Positions 1-12,296 of a stretch of DNA of 64,000 nucleotides are shown one piece after another. The DNA is taken from NCBI RefSeq assembly GCF_033807715.1, contig NC_084599.1, positions 5,694,125 to 5,758,124 on the forward strand, written 5' to 3'. Source of the DNA: Cololabis saira. Lineage: Eukaryota; Chordata; Actinopteri; Beloniformes; Belonidae. How positions within the stretch are numbered: the stretch's first letter is position 1; every line of letters starts with the position of its first letter. Under the pieces are notes generated by a model. It ran no database searches and was not told the origin of the DNA. It saw only the letters and a program-made list of their open reading frames with translations. A program made the translations under genes and the position numbers.

Positions 1-2563
1 CAATTAGTCGGTTAAAAGCTAGTAAATCACCAGGCAGCGATGGGTTTCCATCGGAATGGTATAAGGCCTTTCGGAAGGAGCTAACACCCTTGCTTCTGTC
101 CTGCTTTAACTTCACTCTTAAAGAGGGCAGGGCCCCCCCCTCGTGGAAAGAAGCAATTATCACTGTTCTACCCAAAGAAGGCAAAGATAAAGAAGAATGC
201 AAAAACTATAGGCCAATTTCACTTTTAAATGTAGACTACAAACTATTTACATCAATTATTTGCAAAAGATTTGAGACCCTCATACCGGACTTGATTGATG
301 AAGACCAAACTGGTTTTATTAAAGGACGCCAAACGCATGATAGTATCAGAAGAACCCTCCATATCTTAGACAATGCTCAAAAAAGTGGTGCAAGTACAGT
401 TCTGGTTAGTTTGGATGCTCAACAGGCATTCGATAGTGTTAGTTGGTCATTTTTGTATGAGGTTCTAAGGAGATTTGGCTTCAATGAAAACGTAATCCAA
501 TGTATTAAAACTATTTATCAAGAGCCCACAGCTAGGATCAGAGTAAACGGAAGCCTGTCAAATACGATTCAGTTGGAGAGGGGGACAAGACAAGGTTGCT
601 GTCTGTCACCTACCCTCTTCGCTTTATATGTTGAGCCTTTAGCGCAGGCAATAAGGCAGAGTGGGGAACTGCAGGGTGTCAGTATACGGGGGACAGAACA
701 CATCATTGGCCTTTTTGCCGATGATGTCATTGTTTTCCTTGAACAGCCGGATAGATGTTTCCCACACCTAATGTCTCTACTGGGAAAGTATGAATACTAC
801 TCAGGATATAAACTGAATATATCAAAAACTCAAATTCTCTCGTTGAACTATTCCCCATCCCGAGAAATAAGAGATGCATATCATTTAAAATGGAATGCTA
901 AAACAATGAAGTATCTTGGTGTAACTTTGACTAAAACACTTAACGACATGTTGGAAAACAACTATAGTGAAATTGAAAAAAACATACAAAGGGACATTGA
1001 AAGGTGGTCTACCCTTCCGTTGGACTTCAGTGCTAGAATACAAACGGTCAAAATGAATATACTACCTAAATTGTTATATTTATTTCAAGCACTGCCAATT
1101 AATATCCCTCAAAACAAATTTATAGCCTGGGACAGAATGATCTCTAGATTCATTTGGAATAGGAAAAAGCCGAGAATAAAATTCACGACCCTCCAACTAC
1201 CTAAAAGTAAAGGTGGAATGGCCTTGCCTAACCTTAAAGAATATTTTTATGCTGCTCAACTCAGGTCTCTGGCCTGTTGGTGTAGACCTGACTATCAGTC
1301 TAAATGGCAGGAAATTGAAAGGGAAACACAGGGTTATCAGACCCAGATATTGGTGGGGGATGAACACCTGATGGGTGCAATGAGACATACTATGAACCCA
1401 ATAGTCACATTCACACTAGAAATATGGAGGGTTGTAATAAGAAAATACAAACTCAAGAATAATATATGCACTCTTAGGTGGTTCACATACGATCCAAAAT
1501 TCATACCAGGGGCACTCGATCCAGTATTCAAAGAATGGACACAAAAAGGAATGACAGCAATGTGTACGGTTTCGGAGGGTGGGGAATTTCTAAGCTTTCA
1601 AGAGCTAAAGACAAGGTACGGCCTCGAAAACAAAGACTTATATAGATACATGCAGTTAAGAGATTATTTCACAAAAGAAATAAGGCCAGTTGCAACTATA
1701 AACAAGGTGATTGGAGTCATTGTGGATTCATACAAACAGAAGGGGTCTCGGCCCATCTCTGCTTTTTACCAAGCTATGGGGGAGAGCAGAGGGGACTCAA
1801 CCCTCTATATAAAAGCAAAATGGGAAGGAGAACTAAAGATCCAAATACAAGAGGATGAATGGTACCACATGTGCGAGACACAATGTACGTCCACAAACTC
1901 ATTAATATGGAGGGAGTTCTGCTGGAAAAATTTAACTCGATATTTTATAACACCAAAAATAAAATCTAGACAACTTGCCACACAACAAAACTGCTGGAGA
2001 CAGTGCGGGAATGTGGAGGCGGACCATGCACACATCTTCTGGAACTGTACAAAAATTAAAATGTACTGGCAAAATGTAAATTTAGTACTTAAAAATATTT
2101 TGGGATATGAAATCCCAAATACTTGCCCAGTGATGTATCTTGGGAATATTGGAAAAGTTGTAACGAGAGAAGATCTGTACTTGACTAAAGTGTTACTCGC
2201 AGCAAGTAAAAAGGCAGTCACAAGAAACTGGCTCAATGTAAATGCCCCGAAACAGGAACAGTGGTTGGAAATTGTCCAGGAAATTTGTGTTATGGAAAAA
2301 TTGACATATCTTTTAAGGATCAAAGGGGATGTGTTTGAGAAGAACTGGGAAAAATGGAATACTTACATGAGACGTGACACCAACTGAACAGATGCCGAAT
2401 GGAACATTGGACTGAATAGAGGATCATCTCCAGACAGTTTGTTTTTGTTTTTGTTAATTTTATTATTATTGCTATTCTAATATGTAACTTGTTTGCAGTA
2501 TTGTTTTGTTTGTTTACTTGTGAAAAAATAATAAAAATTTAAGTTTAAAAAAAAAAGAAAATA
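1..2563 (+). mobile_element. L1-type LINE, 3' part
   Basis: A non-LTR retrotransposon of the L1 clade, cut by the window start. It holds the reverse transcriptase half of ORF2 and a short 3' UTR (2388-2550) that ends in an AATAAA-like signal near 2530 and an A-rich tail to about 2563. The 5' end and the left target-site duplication lie outside the window, so its length and insertion site cannot be judged. Confidence 0.9.
3..2387 (+). CDS. L1 ORF2 reverse transcriptase, 5'-partial
   Basis: The frame is open from base 3, about 794 residues, with no internal stop. ORF2p nicks target DNA and reverse-transcribes its own RNA. The endonuclease domain is off-window. Visible motifs are [12 protein letters not shown] at the very start (RT motif 0/1), [29 protein letters not shown] (first catalytic Asp), [19 protein letters not shown] and FADDV near residue 238 (catalytic Asp pair), then KYLGV. 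Near the C-terminus is a Cys/His pattern with HIFWNC, the usual L1 zinc-ribbon-like tail. The natural start is upstream. An intact frame this long suggests recent insertion, but without the 5' half activity cannot be judged. Confidence 0.9.
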   Translation: MSRLKASKSPGSDGFPSEWYKAFRKELTPLLLSCFNFTLKEGRAPPSWKEAIITVLPKEGKDKEECKNYRPISLLNVDYKLFTSIICKRFETLIPDLIDEDQTGFIKGRQTHDSIRRTLHILDNAQKSGASTVLVSLDAQQAFDSVSWSFLYEVLRRFGFNENVIQCIKTIYQEPTARIRVNGSLSNTIQLERGTRQGCCLSPTLFALYVEPLAQAIRQSGELQGVSIRGTEHIIGLFADDVIVFLEQPDRCFPHLMSLLGKYEYYSGYKLNISKTQILSLNYSPSREIRDAYHLKWNAKTMKYLGVTLTKTLNDMLENNYSEIEKNIQRDIERWSTLPLDFSARIQTVKMNILPKLLYLFQALPINIPQNKFIAWDRMISRFIWNRKKPRIKFTTLQLPKSKGGMALPNLKEYFYAAQLRSLACWCRPDYQSKWQEIERETQGYQTQILVGDEHLMGAMRHTMNPIVTFTLEIWRVVIRKYKLKNNICTLRWFTYDPKFIPGALDPVFKEWTQKGMTAMCTVSEGGEFLSFQELKTRYGLENKDLYRYMQLRDYFTKEIRPVATINKVIGVIVDSYKQKGSRPISAFYQAMGESRGDSTLYIKAKWEGELKIQIQEDEWYHMCETQCTSTNSLIWREFCWKNLTRYFITPKIKSRQLATQQNCWRQCGNVEADHAHIFWNCTKIKMYWQNVNLVLKNILGYEIPNTCPVMYLGNIGKVVTREDLYLTKVLLAASKKAVTRNWLNVNAPKQEQWLEIVQEICVMEKLTYLLRIKGDVFEKNWEKWNTYMRRDTN

Positions 2564-2862
2564 ACATTGTAGAAAGATGAGAATGTGACATGCTGCAGGA
2601 AACTGGAACAAACAACTCTCCATGCTACAAATGTGCCTGCAGCTAAGACTCCACAGATTGTCAGGGTGTGAGGAAGACCACTCTGAGATTTAAAAAAACA
2701 ACGTCCGACTCTGTACTTGGTTTCTACATTTTTGTTTCACCGTTTAGAACTGTAGATTCATGTGATTCCAGGTCTATTTGACTATTCAGTATAGTTTAGG
2801 ATCAAATTGTTTTGGTTAGTGGTTGGAGCATATGAAAGGAGGGACTTTTCATTGCTCTGATT
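2564..2862. other. unassigned spacer
   Basis: About 300 bases between the L1 tail and the next transposon. I see no ORF, exon or repeat that I can name. Confidence 0.4.
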
Positions 2863-2868
2863 GGTTAA

Positions 2869-4136
2869 AGCTGGGCATACACTGTTCGATATTTTAAATA
2901 GTTTGATTCAGCCCCATCTCACACTGCACGACTAGATCGCTGAGTTCAAAAGTTGGCAGCCCACGATTTATGATCTCACACTGTACGACCCGATGCTCTG
3001 ATGCGACTCGTCTGCTCACACTATACGATCATAATCCTCACGTCAGACCTCTGTGTACTGGAACTGCAACGTCAAAAAGAAGTGGAAGAGGAGGAACCCC
3101 GAAGTGGGAGACACCGAAGATGCTCAGCAAAAACAAACTGCCTTAGCAATTTGTGCCATTCTGTGTGGCGATAAATGAAAAAAGATTAGACAACGTCGTG
3201 ATTGGACAAGGAATTGGCTGGGAAGACATGGGAAATGCACTCTTTTTTTGCTATTAAAACATGATTTGTAATGTGAATTTGCAACACTTAAACTACAAAT
3301 AATAGTTTTTGACTTGACATCAGAGATTGTGCATGCTCTCTGTGAAAGGATGAGTCCAGTCGGGTCGTAGCTGCTTCAACTGTGCGATTCCACAGGAGGA
3401 GGACCAGGATTTCAAACACGTTTGATTTTCTTGCGAGTACATGATTTGTGATCGGGAGCTCGTCGTGAGGCGTTAATCTCTCGTCGTGAGGTATTAATCT
3501 CTCGTCGTGAGGTGTTAATCTCTCGTCGTGAGGTGTTAATCTCTCGTCGTGAGGTGTTAATCTCTCGTCGTGAGGTGTTAATCTCTCGTCGTGAGGCGTT
3601 AATCTCTCGTCGTGAGGCGTTAATCTCTCGTCGTGAGGTATTAATCTCTCGTCGTGAGGTGTTAATCTCTCGTCGTGAGGTGTTAATCTCTCGTCGTGAG
3701 GTGTTAATCTCTCGTCGTGAGGTGTTAATCTCTCGTCGTGAGGCGTTAATCTCTCGTCGTGAGGCGTTAATCTCTCGTCGTGAGGCGTTACTCTCTCGTC
3801 GTGAGGTGTTAATCTCTCGTCGTGAGGTGTTAATCTCTCGTCGTGAGGTGTTAATCTCTCGTCGTGAGGTGTTAATCTCTCGTCGTGAGGTGTTACTCTC
3901 TCGTCGTGAGGTGTTAATCTCTCGTCGTGAGGTGTTACTCTCTCGTCGTGAGGTGTTAATCTCTCGTCGTGAGGTGTTAATCTCTCGTCGTGAGGCGTTA
4001 ATCTCTCGTCGTTACCCCACGTTTACTGCACGAGGCACGACCAACGATTGGGACGAAATCCGGCCCGATCCAAGAAATAGTCGCACGAGTGGAAAATCGG
4101 TTCAAAACGAGCCGACAATCGCACAGTGTATGCGCA
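2869..4136. mobile_element. non-autonomous DNA transposon with short TIRs
   Basis: Imperfect terminal inverted repeats are visible: TGGGCATACACTGTTCGAT at 2872-2890 and its inverted partner at 4118-4136 (17 of 19 match). Both ends are flanked by GGTTAA (2863-2868 and 4137-4142). This could be a 6-bp duplication or a TTA/TTAA duplication with chance neighbours. Subterminal copies of the CACACTGTACGAC motif are present. There is no transposase. The right half is filled by a 21-bp minisatellite. The superfamily is uncertain; Harbinger-like (3-bp TWA duplication) or hAT are possible. Confidence 0.65.
3462..4013. repeat. 21-bp minisatellite, about 26 copies
   Basis: Tandem unit GTTAATCTCTCGTCGTGAGG plus one variable base (T or C in GGTGTT/GGCGTT, with ATT and ACT variants). 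The period is 21, a multiple of three, so it keeps a long frame open (a seven-residue LISRREV repeat). That frame has no other coding support. The array sits inside the DNA transposon at 2869-4136. Confidence 0.95.
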
Positions 4137-4221
4137 GGTTAAGGGGTGAAGCAGCGTGTATTTGTGAACTGCTGGTTGATTCTATTGGCTGTGGAGATTC
4201 CACAGAGGTGTCAGTCACTGA

Positions 4222-4515
<294 letters not shown>

Positions 4516-4789
4516 CCCCCCTCCCCCCCACACACACTCACCTGGATACTTTCCCCCACGCTCCTTTAACCTGCTCCACCACCCCCACCTGCACAGGGAT
4601 CCTCATGAACATGGCTGCTGCTGGTGAACACCTGGACGCTGCCGGAACTACCTGAACTTCCGCCTGCTTTTTCAGTTCAGCAGCTGTTTCCCTGTGGACC
4701 TCCTTATACGGTTGACTCGATTCCGCGATGGTCCAGGATGGACCTTCTCATTCTGCTACTCTTACGCTCCCAGACTGGAAGTTCAGATG

Positions 4790-5905
4790 AGTCTTGGTTC
4801 CCTGATGCTATAGGACTGTGGACATTCAAGGTGACTCTCATTGCCTAGACAAACCAGGACTGTGGATGAGCTTGTCCAGCTGACTCTCAGTTCCCTAACA
4901 CTCAGCCATCAAAAACTGTACATTCTGACACTTGCTTCCCTTATGATCCTGGTTTAAGGGTGTTCAGCAGACTATGAGATCCATGACAGGTTCCCTGACA
5001 CGACAAGCCTATGGACCTGTTCATTCAGCCCACTTTTGGTTCCCCACTCACACACTCTAGGACGTTTAGCCAAGTAGGTTCCCCGACGCTCCCTGACTGT
5101 GGACATTCATCCGACTCAGTTCCCTAACGCTCGTGGACTGTGGACATTCAGCCGACCTGGTTCCCCAACACTTCAGGACTGTGGACATTCAGCCGACTCC
5201 GTTCCCCGACGCTCCTTGACAATGGACATTCATCCGACTCCGTTCCCTGACGCTCCATGACTGTGGATATTCAGCGGACTCAGTTCCCAGATGCTCCAGA
5301 ACTGTGGACATTCATCAGACTCCATTCCCTGGCGTTGCTTGACTGTGGACATTCAGCGGTTTGGTTCCCCGACACTCTCTGACTGTGGACATTCATCCGA
5401 CTCTGTTCCCCGACACTCCTTGCCAATGGACGTTCATCAGACTCAGTTCCCTAACGCTCGTGGACTGTGGACATTCATCAGACTCCGTTCCCTGACGCTC
5501 CTTAACAGTGGACGTTCAGCAGACCCAGTTCCCCAACACTTCAGGACCGTGGACATTCATCCCACTCCGTTCCCCGACGCTCCTGGACTGTGGACATTCA
5601 GCGGTTTGGTTCCCTGACGCTCCTTAACAGTGGACGTTCATCAGACTCCGTTCCCTGACGTTGCTTGACAGTGGACATTCATCAGACCCGGTTACCCGAC
5701 ACTCCTGGACTGTGGACATTCATCCAACTCCATTCCCTAACGCTCCTGACTGTGGATATTCAGCGGACTCAGCACGTTCAGCAGACCCGGTTCCCCAACA
5801 CTTCAGGACTGTGAACATTCAGCAGACTCAGTTCCCAGACGCTTCCTGACTGTGGACATTCAACTGAGTCGGTTCCCCGACGCTCCTGGACTGTGTGTGC
5901 CTTCA
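4790..5905. repeat. about 41-bp degenerate minisatellite
   Basis: Roughly 20 or more diverged copies of a unit built on GACTGTGGACATTCATCCGA followed by a CTCxGTTCCCxGACGCTCCT block. Copies are regular from about 5090 to 5905 and decay toward 4790. Frames here share a TVDIQ/SGHSSD-like repeat and are not considered genes. Confidence 0.85.
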
Positions 5906-6893
5906 CGTCCGCTAGCTCCGTGCCCATGCTCAGTGTGAAGACTTCAGCAGGGATCTCATCGTCTTGACTGCGTTCATCCCACCGGCAGACCTCCATGACT
6001 GACCTAAAGTCAGACGCGTTTGTTTTATACCAAACTGTTTTTGCTTGAATACACGTGCACTGCCAGATGCACACACTTCCATGCGTTGCCTGAGGACCGG
6101 TCACCAGTCGGATGAATGAACAAAGTGCATGTTTGAGGGTTTCACACGACTTTTCACAGATACAAACTCTTCACCGTCACTGCTGCTCCGCCTGGGAAGA
6201 GCCAAAGCCCAGTACGAGCCTTTCTGCCCCGCCATCGTCTCACCTGCACCACCGAAGACCCGACGCGTCCTGGAGACGCGTCCTGGAGACACGTGTGGTG
6301 TCACGACCTGCTGTCTCCCTGTTAACACACAGGAAACGTGTCACAGACGGGACATTTCGAGTCTTTCCCGGGACTCTGGTTGTTTAAAAGAGTTGGAACC
6401 CTTTAAGACGAGCCGTGGCGAACAGGCTCAACTGTCGAGTCTAGAGTTAAAATTCACGTTTAGTTGGCAAGATAAAACTCTTGTGAGGAAGTCTGAGCTC
6501 TACAATGTTGTGTCGCTGAGGTTTGAGGGAAAGAGACGTGCAGTGGAATGTGGGTAAAAAAAACAGAACTTTATAAGGTCAGATTTATCAAGAAAATTCA
6601 GACATTCTGACTTTATATACTGGTTAGTTTTGTGAGACAAAAGTCATACATTTAAAAGAGAAAACTCATATTCTGACTTTAATGAACTTGTAACTCTCCA
6701 AAATCACAAATTTGAAAGAGAACAATCAGATGATTTTATAAACTTTCAGGTTTAGGACCTAATTTAAGTTCTTCCGAGTGAAGTGCTTAAATGTTATCTG
6801 GGTGTTTGGTGGCCCCCTGGTGGCCGGGAGGACCACATGCAACAAAAAACCAACCACCGCAGAGCGTTTAAGTGAAGACGACATGGACACGAG

Positions 6894-6941
6894 ACCTGCA
6901 GACCTGCAGACCTGCAGACCTGCAGACCTGCAGACCTGCTC
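6894..6941. repeat. 8-bp tandem repeat (GACCTGCA)
   Basis: Six consecutive near-perfect copies of GACCTGCA. Confidence 0.9.
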
Positions 6942-7145
6942 CAGCGTTCAGACTCTGAACCAGACCGACTCACGTCACTGTGAAGGTAGAGGAATGATTG
7001 GCCGGAGGAAACAGACAGATCTGGGAAGGTTTGAATAAATCAAACAACGGTTTACACTTCCAGTTTTATCTTAGGTCCATTCTGTTTACAAAGAAATCAA
7101 AATCTAAGTTAATGGTACAATTACTCTTTTTTTTCTGACCACGTC

Positions 7146-7265
7146 TCCAGACGAAGGTCTCCAGACGGAGGTCTCCATGTGGAGGTCTCCAGATGGAGGT
7201 CTCCAGATGGAGGTCTCCAGACGGAGGTCTCCAGACGGAGGTCTCCAGACGGAGGTCTCCAGGTC
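7146..7265. repeat. 14-bp minisatellite
   Basis: Eight or nine copies of CTCCAGACGGAGGT with T/C and G/A variants. Each unit is itself nearly palindromic, so the array can form hairpins. The following 7270-7650 is GC-rich with no recognised gene. Confidence 0.85.
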
Positions 7266-7653
7266 TCCAGCGATCAGACTTGCAGGTCTCTGGTGTCCAT
7301 GTCTGAGGACCTTCATTAAACTGGCTCCGTCCTACTGGTTGATCTGGTCAACAGAGGACAGGAAGTGGTTTCTCCTCAGCTTCCTGGTCCAGCTCCAGGT
7401 GTCTCCTCTGGGTCAGAGTTTGTCCTCAGCCCGGTCCTCCCCTGACGGAGGTGATGGAGGAGGACCGTGTCCCGCCGTGTCCCGCCGTGTCTGTCCACCC
7501 TGCCGTCCAGCCACTGTGGACGTTAACGTCTCCTGAGCTGTGAGTGAGGAGCTGTGAACGCAGCACTGCCAAGGATCCAGAACGCTTGGGTCCAACCCAG
7601 AGGTGTCAGCTCGTCCGCCGGCCCCGCCCCCGCCCTGACCCCGCATAGACATC

Positions 7654-8478
7654 ATAAACGTAGACGCCCCATCGAGCACTGCTGCGATACGTCAACGTCG
7701 CCGCCATATTGGATGTGGCAAGACTGCGCTGTAAACTAATACAAGTAAATGGACTTATTTTCAGAAAGCTCCTTTCTACAAAGACATGTACGTTTTACGT
7801 CTCATTTATTCATTCACACGCACTAATATACTTGGGAAACAGTTAGGCACCAAATATAATATATTTAATTTTCTCAGATGGCAAAAATAAGAACGTTATT
7901 GATCCCACATAGGAGTAATTCATGTTATATCAGCTATAGAGAACAAGGTAGTGCCGAAAAACAATATATATCCCCCTCACAAAAATAATAAAAATAGAGA
8001 AACATATTTTCTCATCAACAAAACATATTTTTAATTTTTCAAGTAACATATTGTCTGAAAAATGGTTCAAATATGTTTTGTTATTTGAAAAATTTTACAT
8101 TTGTTTTGTTGATCTATTTTTCTCTATTTTTCTTATTTTTGTGAGGGGGGATATATATTGTTTTTTCGGCACTACCTTGTTCTCTATAGCTGTTATAACA
8201 TGAATTACTCCTATGTGGGATCAATAAAGTTCTTATTTTTGCCATCTGAGTAAATTAAATATATTATATTTGGTGCCTAACTGTTTCCAAGTATATTAGT
8301 GTGTGTGAATGAATAAATGAGACGTAAAACGTAAATTTCTTTGTAGAAAGGCGCTTTATGAAGATAAGTCCATTTACTTGTATTAGTTTACAGCGCAGTT
8401 TTGCCACATCCAATATGGCGGCGACGTTGACGTATCACAGCAGTGGGCAAGAACACTCGATGCGGCGTCTACGTATAT
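7654..8478. mobile_element. foldback (long inverted repeat) element, 825 bp
   Basis: The two halves are inverted copies of each other over about 400 bp, meeting near 8060. The left end ATAAACGTAGACGC (7654) pairs with GCGTCTACGTATAT (ending 8478). Internal landmarks such as CGCCGCCATATTGGATGTGG, GGTGCCTAACTGTTTCC and GATCAATAAAGTTCTTA also recur inverted. Arms are roughly 90% identical by eye. There is no coding capacity. The target duplication is unclear. GC-rich CCCCGCCCC runs flank both sides. Confidence 0.85.
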
Positions 8479-8797
8479 TTGTCTGTGGCCCCGCCCCTGC
8501 CATGGCCCCGCCCCCTGACTCCGCCCCCTGCCCCGCCCCCACAGAAACACTAATGCTTAGTGAATGTGTCCAGCTGTCCGTCTTCGTGTCCGTCGTTGTT
8601 TACAGAGCGTCCATCCCTCGGATCCATCCAGTCTTTGTCTCCAAGCGACTGCTGTGGGTTGTTCTGTTCATTTGAGAGGTTTTTCTATATTTAACAGAAT
8701 TTCTATGTTTTTTAACCCATTGTTGGATATGATTTTATTTATTTATATTTATTTCAGATTTCCTCAATGCCTTCCTGAGATATTGTATTGTCGGCTA

Positions 8798-8836
<39 letters not shown>

Positions 8837-9331
8837 AGTGTGTAGATGTGTACCTGGGTGGAGAGGTTCTAAACCCCCTGTAACAGGACGGATGTCCCCG
8901 GGGACGGTCCTGCAGGATCCTGGAACTCTGGGGGAACCTGGGGGACACGTGTGTGTGTGTGTGAGTGTGATTGTGTGTGTCGTGCGCTGCTCACTCACTC
9001 GGACAAACACACTTCACCGTGACAACGTGCTTTCATGCTGTATAGACTTTGTAAAAAAAATGAGTAAACCTGGAAAGGAGAGAAAAATAAAAGCGGCCTA
9101 TGTGAGAGTGGAAGTGGAAGCAGTGAGCTCATTTCTTTCTTCCTTTGTTGTGTCTTATTAAAGTGTAAAGGTCTTACAGCCACAGACGTCTCCGCGTCTT
9201 GAAAAAGAGGTGAAGAATCTGACCATCATCATGACTGTTGCTGTGGACGCCAGAAAAGTGTTTTCATTGGACGTTTATGAAACAAAAATCAATCACCAAA
9301 AAACCCAACAAGGTCAAGTCTAACCAGGAAG
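8479..9331. other. unassigned spacer with a GT microsatellite
   Basis: A (GT)n run lies at 8800-8834 and a shorter one near 8950. An A-rich AATAAA occurs near 9086. Short frames here show no domain or splice structure I can support. Confidence 0.45.
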
Positions 9332-9520
9332 TAGATCAGTGCAGTTCCTCTACTGACCACCAGGGTGTGATCCAGACCTGCAGTTCCTCTACTGACCACC
9401 AGGGTGTGATCCAGACCTGCAGTTCCTCTACTGACCACCAGGGTCTGATCCAGACCTGCAGTTCCTCTACTGACCACCAGGGTGTGATCCAGACCTGCAG
9501 TTCCTCTACTGACCACTAGG
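9332..9520. repeat. 39-bp minisatellite
   Basis: Nearly five copies of a 39-bp unit, CAGTTCCTCTACTGACCACC followed by AGGGTGTGATCCAGACCTG, nearly identical to each other. A single related copy occurs at 31214-31262, so the unit is also dispersed. Confidence 0.92.
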
Positions 9521-9554
9521 GTCTGGATCCATCGTCAGTTTTCACATCCTTGAA

Positions 9555-10014
9555 GAAAAAAAATGGAAATTACGAGAATAAAGTCGTAAAATTACGAGAA
9601 TAAAGTCATAATATTAAATATATTATAAATATATTAATATAACTTCACAAGATGCTCAATATTCCTCATTTTAACACAGGGAGAAGACTTCCTGTTAGTT
9701 CTCATAAATTATATTCTCATAATATTACGACTTGTAATGTCACGACTTTATTCTCGTAATGTTACGACTTTATTCTCGTAGTTTTACGACTTTATTCTCG
9801 TAGTTTTACGACTTTATTCTCGTAGTTTTACGACTTTATTCTCGTAGTATTACGACTTTATTCTCGTAGTTTTACGACTTTATTCTCGTAGTATTACGAC
9901 TTTATTCTCGTAGTTTTACGACTTTATTCTCGTAGTTTTACGACTTTATTCTCGTAATGTTACGACTTTATTCTCGTAATATTATGACTTTATTCTCGTA
10001 ATTTCCATTTTTTT
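9555..10014. mobile_element. palindromic MITE of TTTATTCTCGTA units
   Basis: The left end carries ATGGAAATTACGAGAATAAA (from 9563) and the right end carries its inverse, ending in TTCTCGTAATTTCCAT at about 10008. The right arm is about a dozen tandem copies of a 22-23-bp unit (ACTTTATTCTCGTAGTTTTACG). No ORF. This is a hairpin-type non-autonomous element common in fish. Confidence 0.75.
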
Positions 10015-10085
10015 TGTCTTAGTTTGGCCCTAATACTCCGTCATTGGAAGGGCTCTGCGTGACCAAAACATTTGAACCCTGTTGG

Positions 10086-10360
10086 AAATCTGGAACATAT
10101 TTTTTTCATTATGCACTTCGAAAAAAAGTCAAAATGTCGAGAATAATGTACAATTTTGAGAATTGTATTTCAACTTTATTCTCGAAATTTCGACTTTATT
10201 CACGAAATTTCAGCTTTATTCTTGAAATAGTTTTTCAATATTAATCTCGACATTTCGACTTTTTTCTCGACATTTCGACTTTTTCTCGAAGTGCACAATA
10301 AAAAAAAATCTTCCCCTCTCAAATATCTTTTCTCCTGCCTGGCCCTAATACTCTTCCGTA
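10086..10360. mobile_element. hairpin MITE, copy 1 (ACGGAAGAGTAT family)
   Basis: Built from inverted GAAAAAAGTCGAAATGTCGAG / CTCGACATTTCGAC blocks between GTGCACTTCGA-like motifs. The right end reads CCTGGCCCTAATACTCTTCC followed by GTA, ending at 10360. The left terminus is degraded. Related copies lie at 21181-21531 and 24407-24780, with a partial one at 25075-25229. Confidence 0.75.
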
Positions 10361-11312
10361 TTACAGAGATATAAGGACGAATAAACCTTATAACATTAGT
10401 TTGGTCTAAGCTTGTTGTGTAAATGTACGGGGTTAATGAAACATTAAGGCTTAAACATTCAGGGCTTATCAAACATGGTAATTGGTGAACCTAGGTTGCC
10501 CGCAGGAGTGAGTGTGGGCTTGTTTGTGGTAAATGTGACATATGCAGAGCAACACACTAATATCAATGAAAGACATCCAGAATGGCATATAGTAGTTAGG
10601 AGCACCGGTGAAAAACTGTTGTCCGTTTCTTTGTAAAAACTTGTTAATCCAAGGTGTTATTAGCAATTGCGCAGCCCTCTGGGTTGTTTTGAGTTGAGCC
10701 TCCTGCATCACTCTGCCATTGCTTTGGTACGTTCTCTACTGGTGCAAATGGTTGTGAAGGAGGAGTTTATTAGATTCAGGGTTAGACATTACAACGAAGG
10801 GCTGTGTTACATCGAACAGTGTTCTTCTTTTTACGAGTGGTACTCTCCTTGTTCTCCCTCCGTATCGCCGGGATTGTCTGGATCTCGTGCTGCGAGACGT
10901 CTTCTAAGTCAGATAGGCAAGCCATTATATAAAGTATAATGATTAAGTCTTAAACCACAACTACATCATATAAGGCCCAAAACAGGTGGTTACTAGATTT
11001 TGATGGCTTTGGATCGACCGACGAGGTCACATTCAGCGATGTCAGAGATGTGACTTGTTTTAAATGTAATGAGATTTTTTGGACTAAAAATGAGACATTT
11101 TAACTAGAAATAAGACTAGAAATAAGTTTTTGCAGTGCACGAGTCCCAGAAGCCCCATGAAGAGTGAATGCAGCCAGTGTGGCCGGGACGTCCACCTCAC
11201 CGCCAGAGAAACAAAAAAATATTTTACTAAATATGACATCATTATGGTCACTATTGTCAGGCCTCTACCTTCAGACCTGTCCAACTTGGGTGTCCCACCT
11301 GAAGACTAAGCT
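10361..11312. other. unassigned region
   Basis: No gene recognised. A 90-codon frame at 10667-10939 (+) has no domain I know. The segment near 11040-11125 (GAGACATTTTAACTAGAAAT) resembles a common fish interspersed repeat. Confidence 0.4.
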
Positions 11313-11945
11313 CCTCAATTCAATTCAATTCAATTTTATTTATATAGCGTCTAATACAACAGAGTTGTCTCTAGACGCTTTCCTGAGACCCATACCCAGA
11401 ACATAAACCCCCGAGCAGTTATTACATAAACAATGGCAGGTAAAAACTCCCCTGGTGGAGAAAAGCCTTAAGCCAAACAGTGGCAAGGAAAAACTCCCCT
11501 TTAGGAGGGAAGAAACCTTGAGCAGGACCTGGATCATAAGGGGGGACCCTCCTGCCGAGGGCCAGACTGGTGGGTCAGGGACGGCAACAGCACAGCAGGC
11601 AGGTGGAAGCAGCAACGGGGTGACCAGGGGTGGGGACCGCAGGCCAGCACGCAGCTCCCGAAGCTCCGGCCCAATCAGCAAGTCCCAGGTTGGGGTGCAG
11701 GGTCAGGAAAAGACTTGTGCTCCGTAATGCAAGCTACAAGCCACCCACGACCACCTGCAGAGAGAGAAAAGGGAGGAGAAGGGGGGCCAGCAACGGGATG
11801 ACCAGGGGTGGGGACTCCTCCTGGTATAGCTCTTAAGGTCACTGAGGCACACAAACCCCCTGACCACAATAAGGTGGCAATCCCTCAGGGGGGGAAACTG
11901 TAAAATAAAAATAAAATAAATGAATAAAATAAAATAAAATAAAAC
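11313..11945. repeat. fish interspersed repeat with AATTC pentamers
   Basis: Begins with (AATTC)n and TTTTATTTATATAGCGTCTA, then GGCAGGTAAAAACTCCCCT and AGGAGGGAAGAAACCTTGAG. The same consensus recurs inverted at 27780-28029 and in direct orientation at 31650-32440, so it is a dispersed family. It ends in an AAATA-rich tail. I take it for a LINE/SINE 3' end; the exact family is not certain. Confidence 0.7.
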
Positions 11946-12296
11946 ATCCTTCATCCAGATTTTATCAACCAACAACATTTATCTTAACTGGATGGATAAT
12001 TCTCAAATACCGGTATATGTTAACCTCACAGACTATAGTCAATATTTACAAAACTGAAAGGTAGTCTTATGAATAATAATAAAAAATCTTCTCAAACAAA
12101 TTTATAAAACACAACAGATATACAGTAGAACATTTTTTTTGTTTTTGTTTTTTTGTTTTTTTTGTTTTTTTTGTTTTTGTTTTTGTTTTTTGTTGGCAGC
12201 TTAACAGCTCAAAAACTCCTTTCTCTACACTCCTCTCTCATTTCTCTCTCATTTCTCTCACTCCTCTCCACTCTTCTTTTTTCTCTCCACTCCACT
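11946..12296. other. sequence 3' of the hAT gene
   Basis: Probably the 3' part of the hAT element plus flank. It contains a T-rich GTTTTT run (12129-12195). I could not identify a terminal inverted repeat or 8-bp target duplication with confidence. Confidence 0.4.

Larger units (their letters stand above)
4516..7039 (+). other. region downstream of arhgap39, possible 3' UTR
   Basis: No conserved coding frame follows the arhgap39 stop. Short frames at 6112-6557 and elsewhere show no recognisable domain. The first AATAAA I see downstream that could end a transcript is at 7034-7039, so a 2.5-kb 3' UTR is possible but unproven. Most of 4790-5905 is minisatellite. Confidence 0.4.

Noticed and set aside
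3462..4013. Regular direct repeats that might be read as a CRISPR array
   Set aside because: Units are directly adjacent without unique spacers, and the genome is vertebrate.
5291..5849. Frames with repeated FPDAPGLWTF-like sequence
   Set aside because: Translation of the 41-bp minisatellite downstream of arhgap39.
10667..10939. 90-residue plus-strand frame as a gene
   Set aside because: No recognisable domain, no splice or promoter support; left as unassigned.
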